Assembly (NCBI GenBank): GCA_950022655.1
Contig: OX465584.1
Location: 28,307,469 to 28,371,468 of the forward strand
Length of the DNA: 64,000 bases
Direction: 5' to 3'
DNA from: Alentia gelatinosa
Taxonomy: Eukaryota > Annelida > Polychaeta > Phyllodocida > Polynoidae
Below, one piece after another: positions 1-12,600 of this stretch. Position 1 is the first letter of the stretch. Every line of letters starts with the position of its first letter. The position numbers were made by a program, and so were the translations under genes. The notes beneath the pieces were generated by a model, which worked only from the letters and a program-made list of their open reading frames with translations, did no database searches and was not told the origin of the DNA.

Positions 1-445
1 CACTCGGCCCTGGTCCAGGGGGAGGCAGCAGGTGGGGCGGTTTATGCTGGGTAAGAGGGCACGTCCCTGGCAGGTGGACGCCCTGACAGGTAAGTGGCCC
101 GCATGCTAATCCCTCCAGGCAGGGCCCCTAACGGAACCTTACCACTCACCGGACGTGGGCGCCCGGCTCCAGCCTGCACTGATAAGCGGGTATCGGTCTT
201 TGTGACGTAGAAAGAAGACAGCGACTCGTCATGGTTTGACAAGGAGACACGAGGCAATCGTGGGGTGACATTGGAGGCAGAAGCACCGCTCGGACACAAG
301 ATGATGCGGACTTATCTGAGTGAGGCAGGGCTTAATTGGTCGGGGACTGTGTGATTAATGAGCCACAGGTCGTTCTTACATGGACAAGGGTACATAGCGC
401 GCCGACGATTAGGTCAGACACAGGTCAACTCCAAATATGTTTAAT
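1..445. other. No gene seen
   Basis: Moderately GC-rich sequence before the microsatellite. Open frames here are short and have no recognisable domain. I see no RNA gene or repeat structure. Confidence 0.5.
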
Positions 446-475
446 TATATATATATATATAGAGAGAGAGAGAGG

Positions 476-532
<57 letters not shown>

Positions 533-771
533 CAGACAGAAAGAGAGACAGAGAGACAGAGAGACAGAGAGACAGACAGAGACAGACAGACAGACAGAGA
601 CAGAGACAGACAGAGAGAGACAGAGACAGACAGAGAGAGAGACATAGAGACATAGAGAGACAGAGAGAGACAGAGGAAGAGACAGAGAGAGACAGAGGAA
701 GAGACAGAGATAGAGAGACACACAGACAGAGACAGACAGACAGGGAGAGACAGACAGACAGAAAGAGAGAG
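446..771. repeat. Compound TA / GA / GACA microsatellite
   Basis: A TA run (446-460) passes into GA (461-474), a second longer TA run (478-516), GA again (516-531), and then about 240 bp built from GACA, GAGACA and GAGAGACA units. The long purine strand gives open frames of up to 167 residues on the minus strand made of Leu, Ser, Val and Cys; these are translation artefacts of the repeat. Confidence 0.95.
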
Positions 772-1639
772 TTTTCCCTAAAGCGGAATGTCCCCTCAGC
801 GGGGTAAGCTCGATATCAAAAAGAGGAGGAAATAAGTTCGATCTGAAAATGGTGCGTGTTTTTTGTTGTTGTCTTTCTTTCTCAATCCTTTCGTTAGTTT
901 TGCCGTCTCCGGCTAACGTTGGATACAATTTTCATCATCTATATCTCACTTTTATTCTTCCTATCAGAATGGATTTTCTCAGCTGTTTATAGATCTCATT
1001 AAACATATAACGGCAAAAGAGTGACCGATATTCATTTAAAAAACGCCGTGTTCTTAAAATCCGATTGGTGGTGCGATGGCACAAACCTCTGCATCACAAC
1101 AACAAATACAAACCGCTCAGGTATATGTATTATCATTAATTGTCTAATCACCAAGGCCATTATTCTGTAACTTATAACTATACAAATCAGACAATCTTCA
1201 CACAGCATCTGTCTGACATTTCTCATATTGCCGCCAAATTAAGGTGTTAACAAAGAGATGGGCAGTTAGTCATTGAGCAATAGGATTGTCGTCTGCGCGC
1301 TAAATGAACTCCCCTCAGCTTGACCCAGACACATACGTAAGCGACCGACGAAACAAACATAGGAAAAAAAGATAACACGTCTGAAGAGGGTATGGGGAGT
1401 CGTATGTATTTTACCAAATGCATAAAATCTTTAGAAAAAACAAAAACAAATGTAACCCCCACAGTAGGAATATCTGGAATATGTGCACATATCTGTTTTA
1501 ACTATGTTGTGATCCTATTGACTACACTATTGGAAATTGCTGACCCAGTAATCCTGCTGATAGCCATTATGATAACAAATGGTGTTCTTTTCGAGTTTAA
1601 GTGATATTTTTTGCACACTTGTTGCCCCATTGGAAGAAA
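772..1639. other. No gene seen
   Basis: AT-rich unique-looking sequence. Only short open frames without domain signatures. No hairpin or tandem repeat stands out. Confidence 0.5.
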
Positions 1640-2230
1640 ATGGCGCGTGTCTGTGCGTGTGTTGGCCGACCAGTCTGTTGGCAGAAGGTGCCCTTCTCTG
1701 AGCTGACAAACGTCCGGCCTGCACGCATTCCACACCAGCATCTCACCACGGGAACCAGCGGATGTGACGTCACCGGTATTTGCCGAGCGTCCGGTACATT
1801 ATGGGCGGGCGCGTCCCAGAAAGACGCTTTTAGCTGTGGCATAAATCAGGTGGGCGGCTGGGGCTGGGGCCATGGCGTGCGGGGAGAGGGTACAGGTGTC
1901 ACTAACTGGTGATCACTGCCATGTCGCGCCGCCAGCCCGGCAAGGGCACCTATTTATCACGGGGTCGTTTGGGTAGTGGCTCTCCTCATGTGCATCCTTG
2001 AAGGGTGTGGTGATGAGAGGCTGGACGGCCGACCCAGGACGGTTTACCTACTCGTGTGCGGGCCAAGCACGCAGGTATGACCTTCACAAAGACTTCAGTC
2101 TTACTCTCGTCACGCATCTCACATACCTTCAGGTGAAAGAGACTTAATACCATTTTGGGGGTTTTTTCTGGGTCAGCCCACGGGAAGGGGCAGGGTGAAC
2201 AACACCCGGCCCCCGCGACCGAGATCAAAT
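1640..2230. promoter_or_regulatory. GC-rich, CpG-bearing block with a CRE palindrome
   Basis: This block is clearly richer in G, C and CpG than its flanks. It contains a perfect TGACGTCA (CREB/ATF site) at 1765-1772 and a T-box-like AGGTGTCA at 1894-1901. A 103-codon open frame lies on the plus strand (1601-1912) but its composition suggests GC-driven chance. Promoter, enhancer or CpG-rich transposon are all possible; the call rests on composition and two motifs only. Confidence 0.2.
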
Positions 2231-3096
2231 TTGAAGAACATTAATACCATTTTGGTTTGGGTTTTTCCCCCCAACCTACATTTTTCAACTTAAGTACAAA
2301 ACACCTATAAAATAAACTTAAGATATTGAATCATATATTTTGTGAAAACTTTTATAAAATCTTTACAATGTAAAGAGCATGATATGTTATTTGTTATTTA
2401 GGTCTGCGCACAAATGTCTCCCAAAGACTTACTGGTCAGTTGTACGGATTACGTTCTGTATACACTGCACGAATATTAATTCTTCTTATTTATCAATGCA
2501 GATCATTATCTTACGTAGCTTCATTTCATTTGACTGGGGCATCGGCATAGAGCTTTTATGATTGCCTCCCCAGTTTGGGAGATTTACAGGTTCTCACACT
2601 TTCTGTTTCTCATATCTAACTACAAGGTTTTATAGTTATACACGATTCTGTCAATTATATAACAATCTCGTTCTTGATAAGATATATATATTCTTTCTCC
2701 ATTCGTCTCCTGTGTAGACCTTCATGTTCTGTAGTGTATTTTCTTACACAATGCTCCTTTTCCTAATAGAATTTATTACCGATGGTAACCCAGGATTTGT
2801 GTCACTCCAACCTGTTGGTATCTATTATTCAATGCATGGCAATTCGCTTTGTAGGCGACCACATTTAGTATATGTTACGCCAGCTTTTACCCAAGGCCCA
2901 GATTTTAGTCGTTGTTTGACTATTCCGTTCTATCCGTACAGTCTATATTTCAATTTTACAGGCGGTATTCGGTTCCAGGAAATAGCACAATGATAGACAG
3001 TGCTACTTCTATAGATTTCGATATTTCGTCATATTGTCTATAGTGCCCCATTCCCTTTGGTGTTTGCCAATTCACATTATTTTTCTGTAGGTACAT
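2231..3096. other. No gene seen
   Basis: AT-rich. An 89-codon open frame at 2724-2993 begins with a hydrophobic stretch but shows no recognisable family. Nothing else is supported. Confidence 0.45.
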
Positions 3097-3172
3097 ACAG
3101 TAAAACCCCGCTTCTGGGACACCTCGCTGAAGGGGACACCCCGCTTAAATTGCTGCCTGGTGCCAATTATCA
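3097..3172 (+). mobile_element. pogo/Tigger-like terminal fragment, copy 1
   Basis: The sequence TA-CAGTAAAACCCCGCTT, then GGGACACCTCGCT, recurs at 28131-28205 as TAGTAAAACCCCGCTT then GGACACCTGGCT. A TA dinucleotide next to a CAGT... terminus followed by a CGCT-rich arm resembles the ends of pogo/Tigger-type Tc1-mariner DNA transposons. I see only one end here and no transposase. Family assignment is by terminal resemblance; recurrence is seen directly. Confidence 0.45.
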
Positions 3173-3189
3173 TGTATTTTGTTTTATAT

Positions 3190-3870
3190 TTATTAATGAT
3201 TGATTGATTAGAATTGCACCATCGTACCACCTGATCTACACTTTCCTGCATCTCCCAATAACTGTATTGAGGTGTGTACCAGAGCTGTGATTAACCGTGT
3301 CGTCGGCATATAGGTGACACATGCTCTCCCCAATAGCCTGGACAATATCATTAATATATCAGAAAAAAGGACCAAGTATGCAGCCCTTTGGGATGCAAAA
3401 CTTGATTTCTCTTTCAGTTGAGGTTATGCCATCGGGTATGCTTTTTTTTTAAACGGTGACTAGTAATCCATTCCAAATTGGGCTGCTCTATACCACGTGT
3501 TCCTACTTGCTATACAGAAATAGCGGGATTCGCCTTTTTGTGGGTATAAAGACCGCCACTGCAACTTTCCTTTCATTCATTGCTCCATACACATCCTCCG
3601 TTAATTTAACAACAGTATCTGCAGTGGAATGAACTGGTCTGAAACCTCCTTGATGTTCAGTAAGTAATTTCTGTTGTTCGCAATATTTCATTTAATGTCG
3701 CTGCACAACCTTTTCCATAACTTTGGCCAGAACCGGTAGTCAGGAAATAAATTGCAAGTTTGTAACTTGGTTGGTATTTCCTTCTTCTGTTACTGGAACT
3801 ATCAGGGCTTTTATCCAGCTTTTCGTGAATACACACGATGCTAGAGAAAGGTTTAGGAATGGACATGTTT
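3190..3870 (-). pseudogene. Broken non-LTR retrotransposon reverse transcriptase
   Basis: Read on the minus strand, successive frames give pieces of a LINE reverse transcriptase in the right order: FTKSW..ALIVPV..EGNTNQVTN (about 3835-3755), LPVLAKVMEKVV (about 3750-3710), EHQGGFRPVHSTADTV with LTEDVYGAMNERKVAVAVF (3665-3545), PKGCILGP followed by YINDI (about 3402-3340), and the catalytic YADDT at 3296-3310. The pieces lie in different frames with stops between, so the copy is dead. No 5' endonuclease domain or 3' tail is visible. The motif style resembles Jockey/CR1-type elements, but I cannot fix the clade. Confidence 0.85.
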
Positions 3871-5499
3871 TCATGTAATAACTTTTATTGCAATTTTCAA
3901 CTACCGCATGGATATATCGATATTCTGTAACTCGATATTTAAAATCAGACATATGATCAGGGATTACTTTCTTCAGTGGGAAGCACCACATGTGTTGCAG
4001 GATTTTGTTTGTCAACATAACACATGTGCTCACTCGAAGGGACAGTCTAATCAAGTGTGGATTCACATAGGCTTAGTATGGAGACTCCGTATTGGGTGGG
4101 TAATAAAATATACAATTCATCTTAAATTTATGTTCATTACCGTGGTATTGGCAATCTTCTGCAAACTTGTCCACTTGAGTAGGGTCAATCTCGGCAAAAA
4201 ATGTATCTATCTAGTCATATAGAATACATATATCTAGTCGTTCCCAATGCAGCTACGCAGGTTGTTAGGTATTCTATGCAAACCAATAAACTATATACAT
4301 CTTTTTCCATACGAGCAATATTTACATTTGATTGTATCCCTCCGTCTGTAGCCAGTAGACGCCCGTAATATGTAATCGCTGGAGCTGTCTGTAGTAAAGC
4401 TTACATATGAAGAAACAGACTGCACTAGACTATGGAGAAGCATCCCTTAGATCACACAGATATGGAACATGTATGGTCCTTTGAGACTAAGTCAATATAA
4501 CCGTTTCGTGCCGAAAATAGAGCAATCAATTCCCTCCTGCCAAAAGCGTCGGACCGGCCTGATTGATTAAATATCCCATGTGCCTCCTATATAACAAACA
4601 ATGTAGAATATGCATCACAGTAAGGTATAGATGCAAGCCTTATGGCAGGCAAGACTCAGCCATGGTGCAGTCACCACACACAGCATATCCAGCGCTCCAG
4701 ATCTAGCGCTAGGTATAGCCAGTTCCAAATGAGATTTCAATGTCTATACATATCTGTCAGCACTTAAAGGTAACCGCTGCTTGTGGTTAGCTGTCTACTC
4801 TCCAATGAGATACAACAAATAAAATAACAAGTTGAACCAAATGGATTGTGAGTTATAGGAGAAATTGTAACATCCGAATTACATGTTAAAACTGCCATTT
4901 GAAGGAAAACCGTAGATAGCACCAAGATTGCTCTGACTCAGATTATTATCCTGTAGATATTTCTGAACACGTAATTAGTAAACTGTCCAAAAGGTGAAAC
5001 CCGTTTTCATTCTCTCTACAGAGTCAGTATGATAATAAGTTCCCCCGTTAACTAAGGTGACTTAATTCTTTTGGAGAGTGGTTTGCTGCAAAAATAGGTA
5101 AAGGTCACTTCCATTTTGTGCAATCAACATACCCCGAATTCCTAACTCTTGAACAGACAGCTTGTGGTAGACCAGAAACATGGAACATCGGAAACATGGC
5201 TAAAGAGCAATTAAGTGCGTGCGTTGACTCCCACAAAAAATGATATTGGTTGAGATTCTTCTGTCTGCAATCCATACAAGTTCAGGGACATAAAGGGGTG
5301 GTATAAATAACCATGCAGCCTTAGGAAGTTCTAAATCAATGAGGATAAGGTTAACTGGACTTATTCCAGTGCCTGCCATCCTACTTTCAGGCTATTCTAG
5401 GCGTAGATGAGCCTATTGCGTTCACTTTGCCCCTACAGAGGACGTCATCGCCAACATCGACTGTGCAATAGGATGTATCTAACCTGCTGGTGACCGTAA
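3871..5499. other. No gene seen
   Basis: AT-rich unique-looking sequence. The 108-codon minus frame at 3740-4066 only overlaps the dead reverse transcriptase at its end. A small local echo of GAAACATGG occurs near 5177-5200. No other feature is supported. Confidence 0.45.
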
Positions 5500-6165
5500 T
5501 GCTGGTGGCGCTGGTGTGGTGGTTGTGATATTGGCGGTGGCAGAGGTGTTGGTGGCGCTGGTAGTGGTTGTGCGAATAATCGTAGTTGTTATGGTAGTCA
5601 TATGCAAAGAGGTAGCGTTATGGGTGGTAGAGGAGGTGACATTAGTGGTGGGTGTGACCGGTGGTAGTGGAGACGGTAGAGGTTGTGGTATAAGTGATAA
5701 GGGTGGTGGCAATAAGGAGGTAATATCAATTTCGGTAAAGGTAGTTGTGGTAATTGATGTGGTCTTGATAGTTTAGTTGTATATGTAGTCAAGGAGATTC
5801 TAGTAGCGGTGGTGGTTGCAATAGTATTAAGAATGGTGTAATGGTCATGGGCAATAAATTAAAGCTGATAGTTAGTGGCAGTGGTATCAGTGGTAACAGA
5901 GGTAGTCGTAGTAGTAGTAGTAGTAGTAGTAGTAGTAATGGTGGTAGCTGTAAGATCACCATATTGTAATCAGCACTGGTGGTAGTGGTAATGAGGAGAT
6001 TACATTTATAATACCAGTAGTGGCAGTAGTAATAGTGGGGGAGTAGTACTGGTAATAGCGACTTGGGTAGTAGTGGTTGTGGAGTTAATAGTAACAGTGG
6101 TGATATTATTATCAGTGGTGGTAGTAATAGCAGTGGTAGTAGTATTTATAGTTGTAATGGCAAAA
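5500..6165. repeat. Degenerate GGT/AGT trinucleotide repeat, block 1
   Basis: About 650 bp dominated by GGT, GTA and AGT triplets with interruptions, including a perfect GTA run at 5908-5937. Frames through it encode Val-rich (plus) or Thr-rich (minus) strings that are repeat artefacts. The interruptions suggest an old array. Confidence 0.85.
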
Positions 6166-6334
6166 TGGAACTAATACGATATATTGTGCAAGTAGATTTA
6201 CCATTCTACATCTGTAAATATCAATAAATACCTGTCGCATTGTTGTATGGACGACTGATATGTGCATACTAAAGTAATAAGAAAGTAAAGATAATCTTTG
6301 ATGAATTCTAAAGAGACCAGAAACTTTCCATAAA

Positions 6335-6960
6335 ACCTTAGGTGGTGCTGGTGGTAGAAAAAGATAAGGAAGTGATAGTAGTAATGTCAGCAGTATTATT
6401 AGTAGAAGAAGTAGTAGTCAAGGAGGCAGTGGTAGTAGTGGTGGTAATGCTAACGGTATTAGTATTAGCAGTAGTGAAGGTAGCCTGTAATAGTGGTGGT
6501 AATATCATTAGTGGAAGTGGTAGTGGTGGTAGTTGTAGTGTCAGTGATCGCAGTGGCCTAGGTGACCAAGGGAAAACTCTCGCCCAGCCCTTTGTGAAGT
6601 GATATCAATATGGGCCTATAAATGATCTAGAGATCGAGCTAAAGCTGATCATGTGCACCTGTCATCACCCTCATCAGCCCAACCTTACAGTATAAGGATC
6701 TGTGTTATCTAAAGATAGATTATTATAATCATTCATTATTTCTAAGTTTATTGTTTGATCAAACCTTATTGGTGTGTCATTATGTATTATTCTATAATTT
6801 TGCATAAAGAGGCGCTGTTCTTTATTGGTGGCCGATGTGGCCTGGGAATCCTCTCATACATTCTCTTGTGAAAAGACTTCAATCTATCTCTGGCTGCTAG
6901 TGAATAGTAGTGATATCTATACTGGTAGTGGTAGAGGCATTGGTAGTGATTCGTGCAATG

Positions 6961-7000
<40 letters not shown>

Positions 7001-7060
7001 CAGTGGTGACAGCAGAATTAGTGGTGGTAGTGGTAGTAATAGTGGTAGTATTAGCGGTGG
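6335..7060. repeat. Degenerate GGT/AGT trinucleotide repeat, block 2
   Basis: Two further triplet tracts (about 6335-6550 and 6900-7058), the second with a perfect GTA run at 6961-6999. Each is followed on its 3' side by a copy of the flank described separately, so the tracts look like parts of a locally duplicated unit rather than independent expansions. Ser/Gly-rich translations are artefacts. Confidence 0.8.
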
Positions 7061-7119
7061 ATGTGGCCTGGGGAACACCCTCGTCCAGCCCCTCGCGGAG
7101 TAATATCGATCTGCCTCCG
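6553..7119 (+). repeat. Three copies of a ~62-bp flank unit
   Basis: A unit beginning GATGTGGCCTGGG and ending near ATATCRATCTGCCTCCGGC occurs at 6553-6616, 6832-6895 and 7059-7119. Copies 2 and 3 share GATGTGGCCTGGG exactly; copies 1 and 3 share CTCG.CCAGCCC.T and GAAGTGATATCAAT / GGAGTAATATCGAT. Copies 1 and 3 directly follow GGT/AGT tracts. This points to local duplication of a repeat-plus-flank module. It matches no known family that I recognise. Confidence 0.6.
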
Positions 7120-7620
7120 GCCGTTATGAATAGCGAGCCCTCTGCTCGGGAATGGAACCTCGGCCATGGGTCATTAATCAGCTCCTGCGTGGTGGACACA
7201 GCTTCCAGAGTGTTAATTATAGGAAATATGGCGCAAATGGAAGAGACCGTTATATAGGTAGGATGCTTAGCCAATAGAGGAAGCCCTGTGTGTGGCGGTA
7301 ACGACCACCGCCTGCGCTGAGAGGCCCTGATTGGTTAAGAGGCTTGGTTCGTCCAGCTTCAAAGCAAAGCGGTCGGCTTTAAATGATGTAGACTGGTCGG
7401 CGTTTCGGGGGTAGCTGTCGGGGGTTGATTACCCTGCCTCTGGCCGTGGTGAGGGGTGGCATGGCGGGCAGCCCTAAACGTGTTGCACCGTATTGTCCAC
7501 GCGGGTCAGAGGGATCGCCCATAGCGGCTTTGCCAACCCTCAACACACAGCGCAATCTACTTTGATGTGGGTGCACCACCCCCAGTGAAAAATAATCACC
7601 TCTCTGTTTCAATCAAATCC
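7120..7620. other. GC-richer block, no gene
   Basis: CpG-bearing sequence with GGTCATTAATCAGC (7168-7181) and an inverted CCAAT word (CTGATTGGTT near 7328). A 77-codon minus frame at 7379-7612 is open but unrecognised. Possible regulatory DNA, unproven. Confidence 0.2.
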
Positions 7621-9830
7621 CCTGAACTACAACGCCAAGGTCGGCTTTCCGCCTAGGAGTTTATTATTGATACGATAAGCCAGGGCATCTTATCTTTTGG
7701 CATGATGGGCGCCCTGGGAATCTTACTGTACTTACTGGAGCACCTTCGAGGCCAATAGGTGCACGCTCTTTGAAATACCATTTAGCGGAATAGATAGCGA
7801 ACATAATATCATACTCAAACCTAGGACTATTTTTTTGTTGTTAAACTTTCTTTATTGAGACAAACAGATTACAAAGATTTAGAATATTTCGTACAACAAT
7901 GTCGATAGCTTTCAATAAAGGGGCTATTTATAAGGCTGGTTTCCTTGGTCTAGCCAGCTGTTTGTGTAAAATAACCTGTGTATGCAAATTTCTTCAAAAA
8001 GACATAGTGAGCAAATGCACAGAAGTACTGCCTGTTTGATGGCTTAGTGGCAAGATTCAGGAGAATCAGTATGAATTATATCTGTGGTCTTTTCACATGC
8101 ATGTAATATCCAACAGTTTCAATCCGATTTTCTTTTCAAATACAAACATTGCAATGGCCAACATTTCTGGGAAGTGGTTTTCCAGTGTTTAAACTCCCAC
8201 CTGGTAAAACAAGAGAGAAGATAAAATAAGTCGCTTTGTGGTGAAATTGGACTCTTAAAAGATCACAAGCCGCCTGAAAATAACTGTGTACTCAGCTGAA
8301 ACCCCAAATACGCCGAGGATCTCTGTGTGTTGGGCTTTCACGAATGCAATGCAAATGCTCAATCATTGGTTCTCAGGAGGGTCGGCTTTAAGACAGGCAA
8401 CATGATGGATTTGTTTCAGGAGGTTTCCTTGTGTTGGCATCATGTACACACAAGAATGGGCGTTTTAGGTTCAGAGCCTCAGATGTGAGTGCACCATGAA
8501 CAGACCACTCACAGAATATGAGCAGCTCAAGTTTAGGTAATAGGAGGTTTATGTGGAGGTAAGGAGCAGCTCAACTATAGGTAATGGGCAATTCATGAGT
8601 GCAGACATTGAACATACTATGGGAAGATCATAGACAGAATTGCAATGCTTTCAGAATGTTAAGGAAACCAGGGTGTTCTGTAAGCATAACAGAGAGGAAG
8701 CCTGTCCATTTCTCTCCCAAAATGTGTTGGTCTATATTCTCCTTGGGAAGGTATGCCTATAGAGAAACTTCAGACTGTTTGAATTATCTTTGATTATAGA
8801 TTTAGAACCCTTATTCTGTAAGCCTTGGGGATTTCTTATCACTACCAGTAACTTCTACTTCATGCAGCCATGAGAAAGACCTTTCTGACCGTTAGAGAAA
8901 GGATTGGAATACATTATTCATTCATATATTCAGGGTGTTTTAGCTCTAGAATAGAGTCAATAAAATATGGAATGTTCAAGTATCCACAGAACAGGCCTAT
9001 ATGTAAAACACGAAGCATATGTGTTCCTATTCCATCAAAATCCAAAATGTGTGCCAAGTATTTCTTTTGTCATATCCCTATTATATTTATCACTATGGAC
9101 CCTTCCTCGCAGTCCAGGAAAACACATATTTCCAAATGCAAAACAGAAACTAATAACCCGTATATATTTCCTGCCTATTCAATTGGGAAGTTTCTATAAT
9201 ATGTTCGGCATAATGTGAGGTTATCCGGATGGAGAAGCGACCGTCCTAACATCTACAAGGTTATCAGCGTTCCAGATCTACTATTTATTTCTACAGCAGA
9301 AATGGTTGTGCACACGGGAGCCATAAGGCTATATTATACAGCAGCTCTTCTAGATCTATTCAAGGGGAACAAGAACGTTGCATTGATTTCTAATAGCAGT
9401 TATTTTTCGTTCTTTGGGTGAACTGGTTTCGTATGTTGAATTTGATAACAATTTCAAAAGGTAAGAGCAACACATCTAAAAAATCTTGATGAAAATTACA
9501 ATTAGGTTGGATGTAGGAAATGATTCTGTGCAATATTGAACCGACTTTAATGATGAATGTTCAGTGTCAGTGCTACTGGTATCTCTCATACCTGCAGCAG
9601 GAGTCATCACCCAACGCGTGGAGATTCAAGGCTAGTGGTAATTGAATCCTTGTGTGACTAATATGGGATCTCGTTCGACATCCACCTTTACTCAGAATCC
9701 GTATTACAGTTCTCAGCACCAAAGTGGGATATACTCGAGTAGCAGGTCTTTGAGGGGATCGATTGGGAAGCACCCAGACATGTCATCTCACCTTATCTGA
9801 GAATCATCAGAAAAGATGGCACCTTTGTGA
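7621..9830. other. No gene seen; one small direct repeat
   Basis: Unique-looking AT-rich sequence. The only structure I see is a 25-bp unit starting GAGCAGCTCAA at 8520-8544 and again at 8564-8588 (44-bp offset). Open frames near 8599-9421 are under 110 codons and unrecognised. Confidence 0.45.
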
Positions 9831-11019
9831 TATATATATATATATGCAATCCCTACCTTAGATCGACCAAAGGGAGTAGGCAACTAACACAAACATGCCT
9901 GGATAGCTCAGTTATAGGAAACTACCTGTTCCGTCCGAGAGACATTATAGTGGATGTCTCAATGGCTACAATAACCTAGATTGAGAATTCCAAACACGAT
10001 GCCAGGAACTATATAGCCTCCTCATTTATATATTTCATGTGCATTCTTTTCTGCCATCAATATGTTATACCCTGTTATAATTTACCGTGAGAAAACTGAA
10101 TATTGCGACACTTCGCACAATTTGTTTGTGTGTGCAGGCGTTCATTGCTACCACCTGGTGCTAACACAATGTACTGGTCATCAAACCTGTTTTGACCAAC
10201 CTCACCTTCATACATCACTCCGCCTTCACCGCGCCAATTTCATTTTCCCCACCCACCCACATTTTGAATTTATCCATACTTGTTGTGCCTTTTATCTTGT
10301 AGACCAACCTATTTCTTCTACATATGATTCATCAAATAATTACAAATAACTGATATCCCAATTCTGTCAAATAACATATTATCTACAAACCCCGAGCATA
10401 CCGATATATTGTGTCCTCTGGGTTCCAACAAAGGGAATACAGAAAAATAGTGGGTGCTAAAAAAATAATGCGTATCTGAATGAACTAATATCGGTATGCC
10501 ACTTCTCAGGAAAGGGTGGATAGTAAATACAATATAGACTGGTTTCAGATAAAAGCGGTTGTATGTTCCTCGGAGTTCATCCTAATGTACCGTTGACGTT
10601 CCTTAATTAGGCCCAGATGGTCTTTTCTTTGTAACTCGCTTGGCTTTACCAGCAGGGCACGGTACTTCACACTCCACTTGTATTGAGGTATAAAGATGAA
10701 AAGCCGTAATAGGATGTAATTGACAATAATTTAATAATATAGTCATTACAAAATTAATCATTAATTTCATGCTTTTATCTGAAACCAGTTAGTATTATGT
10801 GTGTATGCATTTACTACTTAAGACACACATACACAGTAAATGTATATTGATCCACCCTTCGTATATCTGTTATAACTATTCAGAAATATCAAATGATAAG
10901 TGTTTAGAAATGACACAATATGATAACCACAAGCTGTAGGTTTCATTCATTGATAAACCGCCATTTGACTTACGGCTGTTTACCATGTATCATCAGTCTT
11001 GCATTAGGGCTTTATCAAT
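9831..11019. other. Short (TA)n then unremarkable AT-rich DNA
   Basis: A short TA run sits at 9831-9845. The rest, to about 11.0 kb, has no recognisable gene or repeat. The 95-codon plus frame at 10062-10349 has no family resemblance. Confidence 0.45.
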
Positions 11020-11500
11020 AGACAGGTCGGACAGAGATGGGGCCATCCTGGGTCACCGACAACTTTTATCGGATGGTCATGAGGCGACAAGGTCGCACCT
11101 TGGCACTCGACTAATAAAAGACAGCGTGTGGTGAGCGGGCGAGCGATAATGCATGAACTTCAGGCCAGTATCTATCAGGCCCGGGCGCCATTCATTTTTC
11201 CTTGGCTGGCCTGGCACTGATTAGTGTAGTTGGCCGCCAGCCGGGACATTGGCACGGCCCCCTTTGCGTGTTCCGACCGCCGCACGGAGCAGATAAAAAG
11301 CGCCGATCTGTCTCACACGACTCCACTCGAGGTCGCTGGGTTAATAGGAGTTAGTGTGAACACATCTCCGTCGAGTGTCAGGCTGTTTCTCCGTGACTGC
11401 CTATCTGAACACGGCAAAGCTCCCACAGAGAGGCCCCCAGTGTTCGGTCCTCAGGCTTGGGGTACAGCTAGAGGCAGTTTACAGGTGACAGCATTTAAAA
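11020..11500. promoter_or_regulatory. Candidate cis-regulatory block
   Basis: GC- and CpG-richer than its AT-rich flanks. It contains CTAATAAAAG (11111-11120, Hox/Cdx-like), TAATGCATGA (11148-11157), AGATAA (11291-11296, GATA-like) and TTAGTGTGAACAC (11351-11363, T-box-like). A 93-codon plus frame (11230-11511) spans part of it but is unrecognised. Developmental-enhancer character is inferred from motif density only. Confidence 0.25.
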
Positions 11501-12600
11501 AAAAAAGATAACACTCACTTAGCTCCACTTGGAATACATAAAAAGACTGATTCACAGGTCATTTCGAATTACAGGTCTTCGCACCATTTATTATAATGTC
11601 TTATTTTTTTTATCCAGATCAATGAAAAGAATCATTCCAAGACCTCATTTTTCACAATTATTCTATAGTTATCTTTTTACCACGGGTGCTTCTACATGAA
11701 ATTCATGAATCCTAATCTAATATCATTATTGCTTCTATATATATCGATATCAAATCGGTCAACAAACGGGGATAAAACTATGTGAAGAATATATGGCTAT
11801 TGGAAAAGGCCGTGTTTGTTAAACCAAAGTAATTATGAGCTACCTTGCAAGTATACCCATGGCAGAAAAGATTACTACTCCTGTTTAAAATACGGGAAAA
11901 TTGAGTTTTTATAAGAACGATATGATTTGCATAACTGATGGAACCACATTTGGTTATCCAACTTGAATAGCCAAATATCCATGTATAATATTGATTTCAT
12001 AGTGAAGGATATGGGACGAAGCAAGATTGATCTTGTAATGATCAACTTTGTTTGGTATCCCTGGATCAGAGTGAATATCTTATACTACTTACAAATCCTC
12101 TCCATATCCAGTATCTATGTCTGTAGCCTAACAGGCAAGTCATTGAACCTACTTTGGAGGCATGCTATTCTGTATCTGTACTTATCAATATTAAATGATT
12201 AGCAGAAACGGTTACTCCAGAATAGACTTTATAATGATAAGGTTCAATGGGGAAAATCCTCAAGATTGATATCATGAACCGGGCCCTTCTATTACTAGTT
12301 TGTTTGACGAACATTTATCAATTCCCTTCCGGTATCCATTCTCCTTGCAATGTGACCTCTAGGTTCGGTCCTGATCCACACTCAGGCTTTCTCCCTACTT
12401 TCCAGGACGTCACCGGTTTATATACCGCATTGTCTCACCGACCTTCACGTGGTTATTGATTTGCTCACCTCATGTAACAGGTCATCTCTGCAGATAGATT
12501 CCATATCGCCATTATACATCGCTGGCTCTAATGTGTACATCATCACTGGTTACTACACATTAAGACCATTATATGTGCTGAGCGTAATAGATAAACGTCC
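11501..12600. other. No gene supported
   Basis: Mostly AT-rich. Near 12274 a short frame starts with MNRALLLLVCLTN, which would pass as a signal peptide, and a pyrimidine tract ending in AG occurs near 12404. No longer coding context supports a secreted-peptide exon, so I do not call one. Confidence 0.4.

Noticed and set aside
425..928. Leu/Ser/Cys-rich 167-codon minus frame
   Set aside because: Produced entirely by the GACA/GAGACA microsatellite.
5479..7274. Val-, Ser/Gly- and Thr-rich frames
   Set aside because: Translations of the GGT/AGT triplet repeats in several frames and both strands.
12247..12459. Possible secreted peptide (signal-like MNRALLLLVCLTN)
   Set aside because: Only about 60 residues, no mature-peptide pattern such as paired basic sites or regular cysteines, and no supported splice context.
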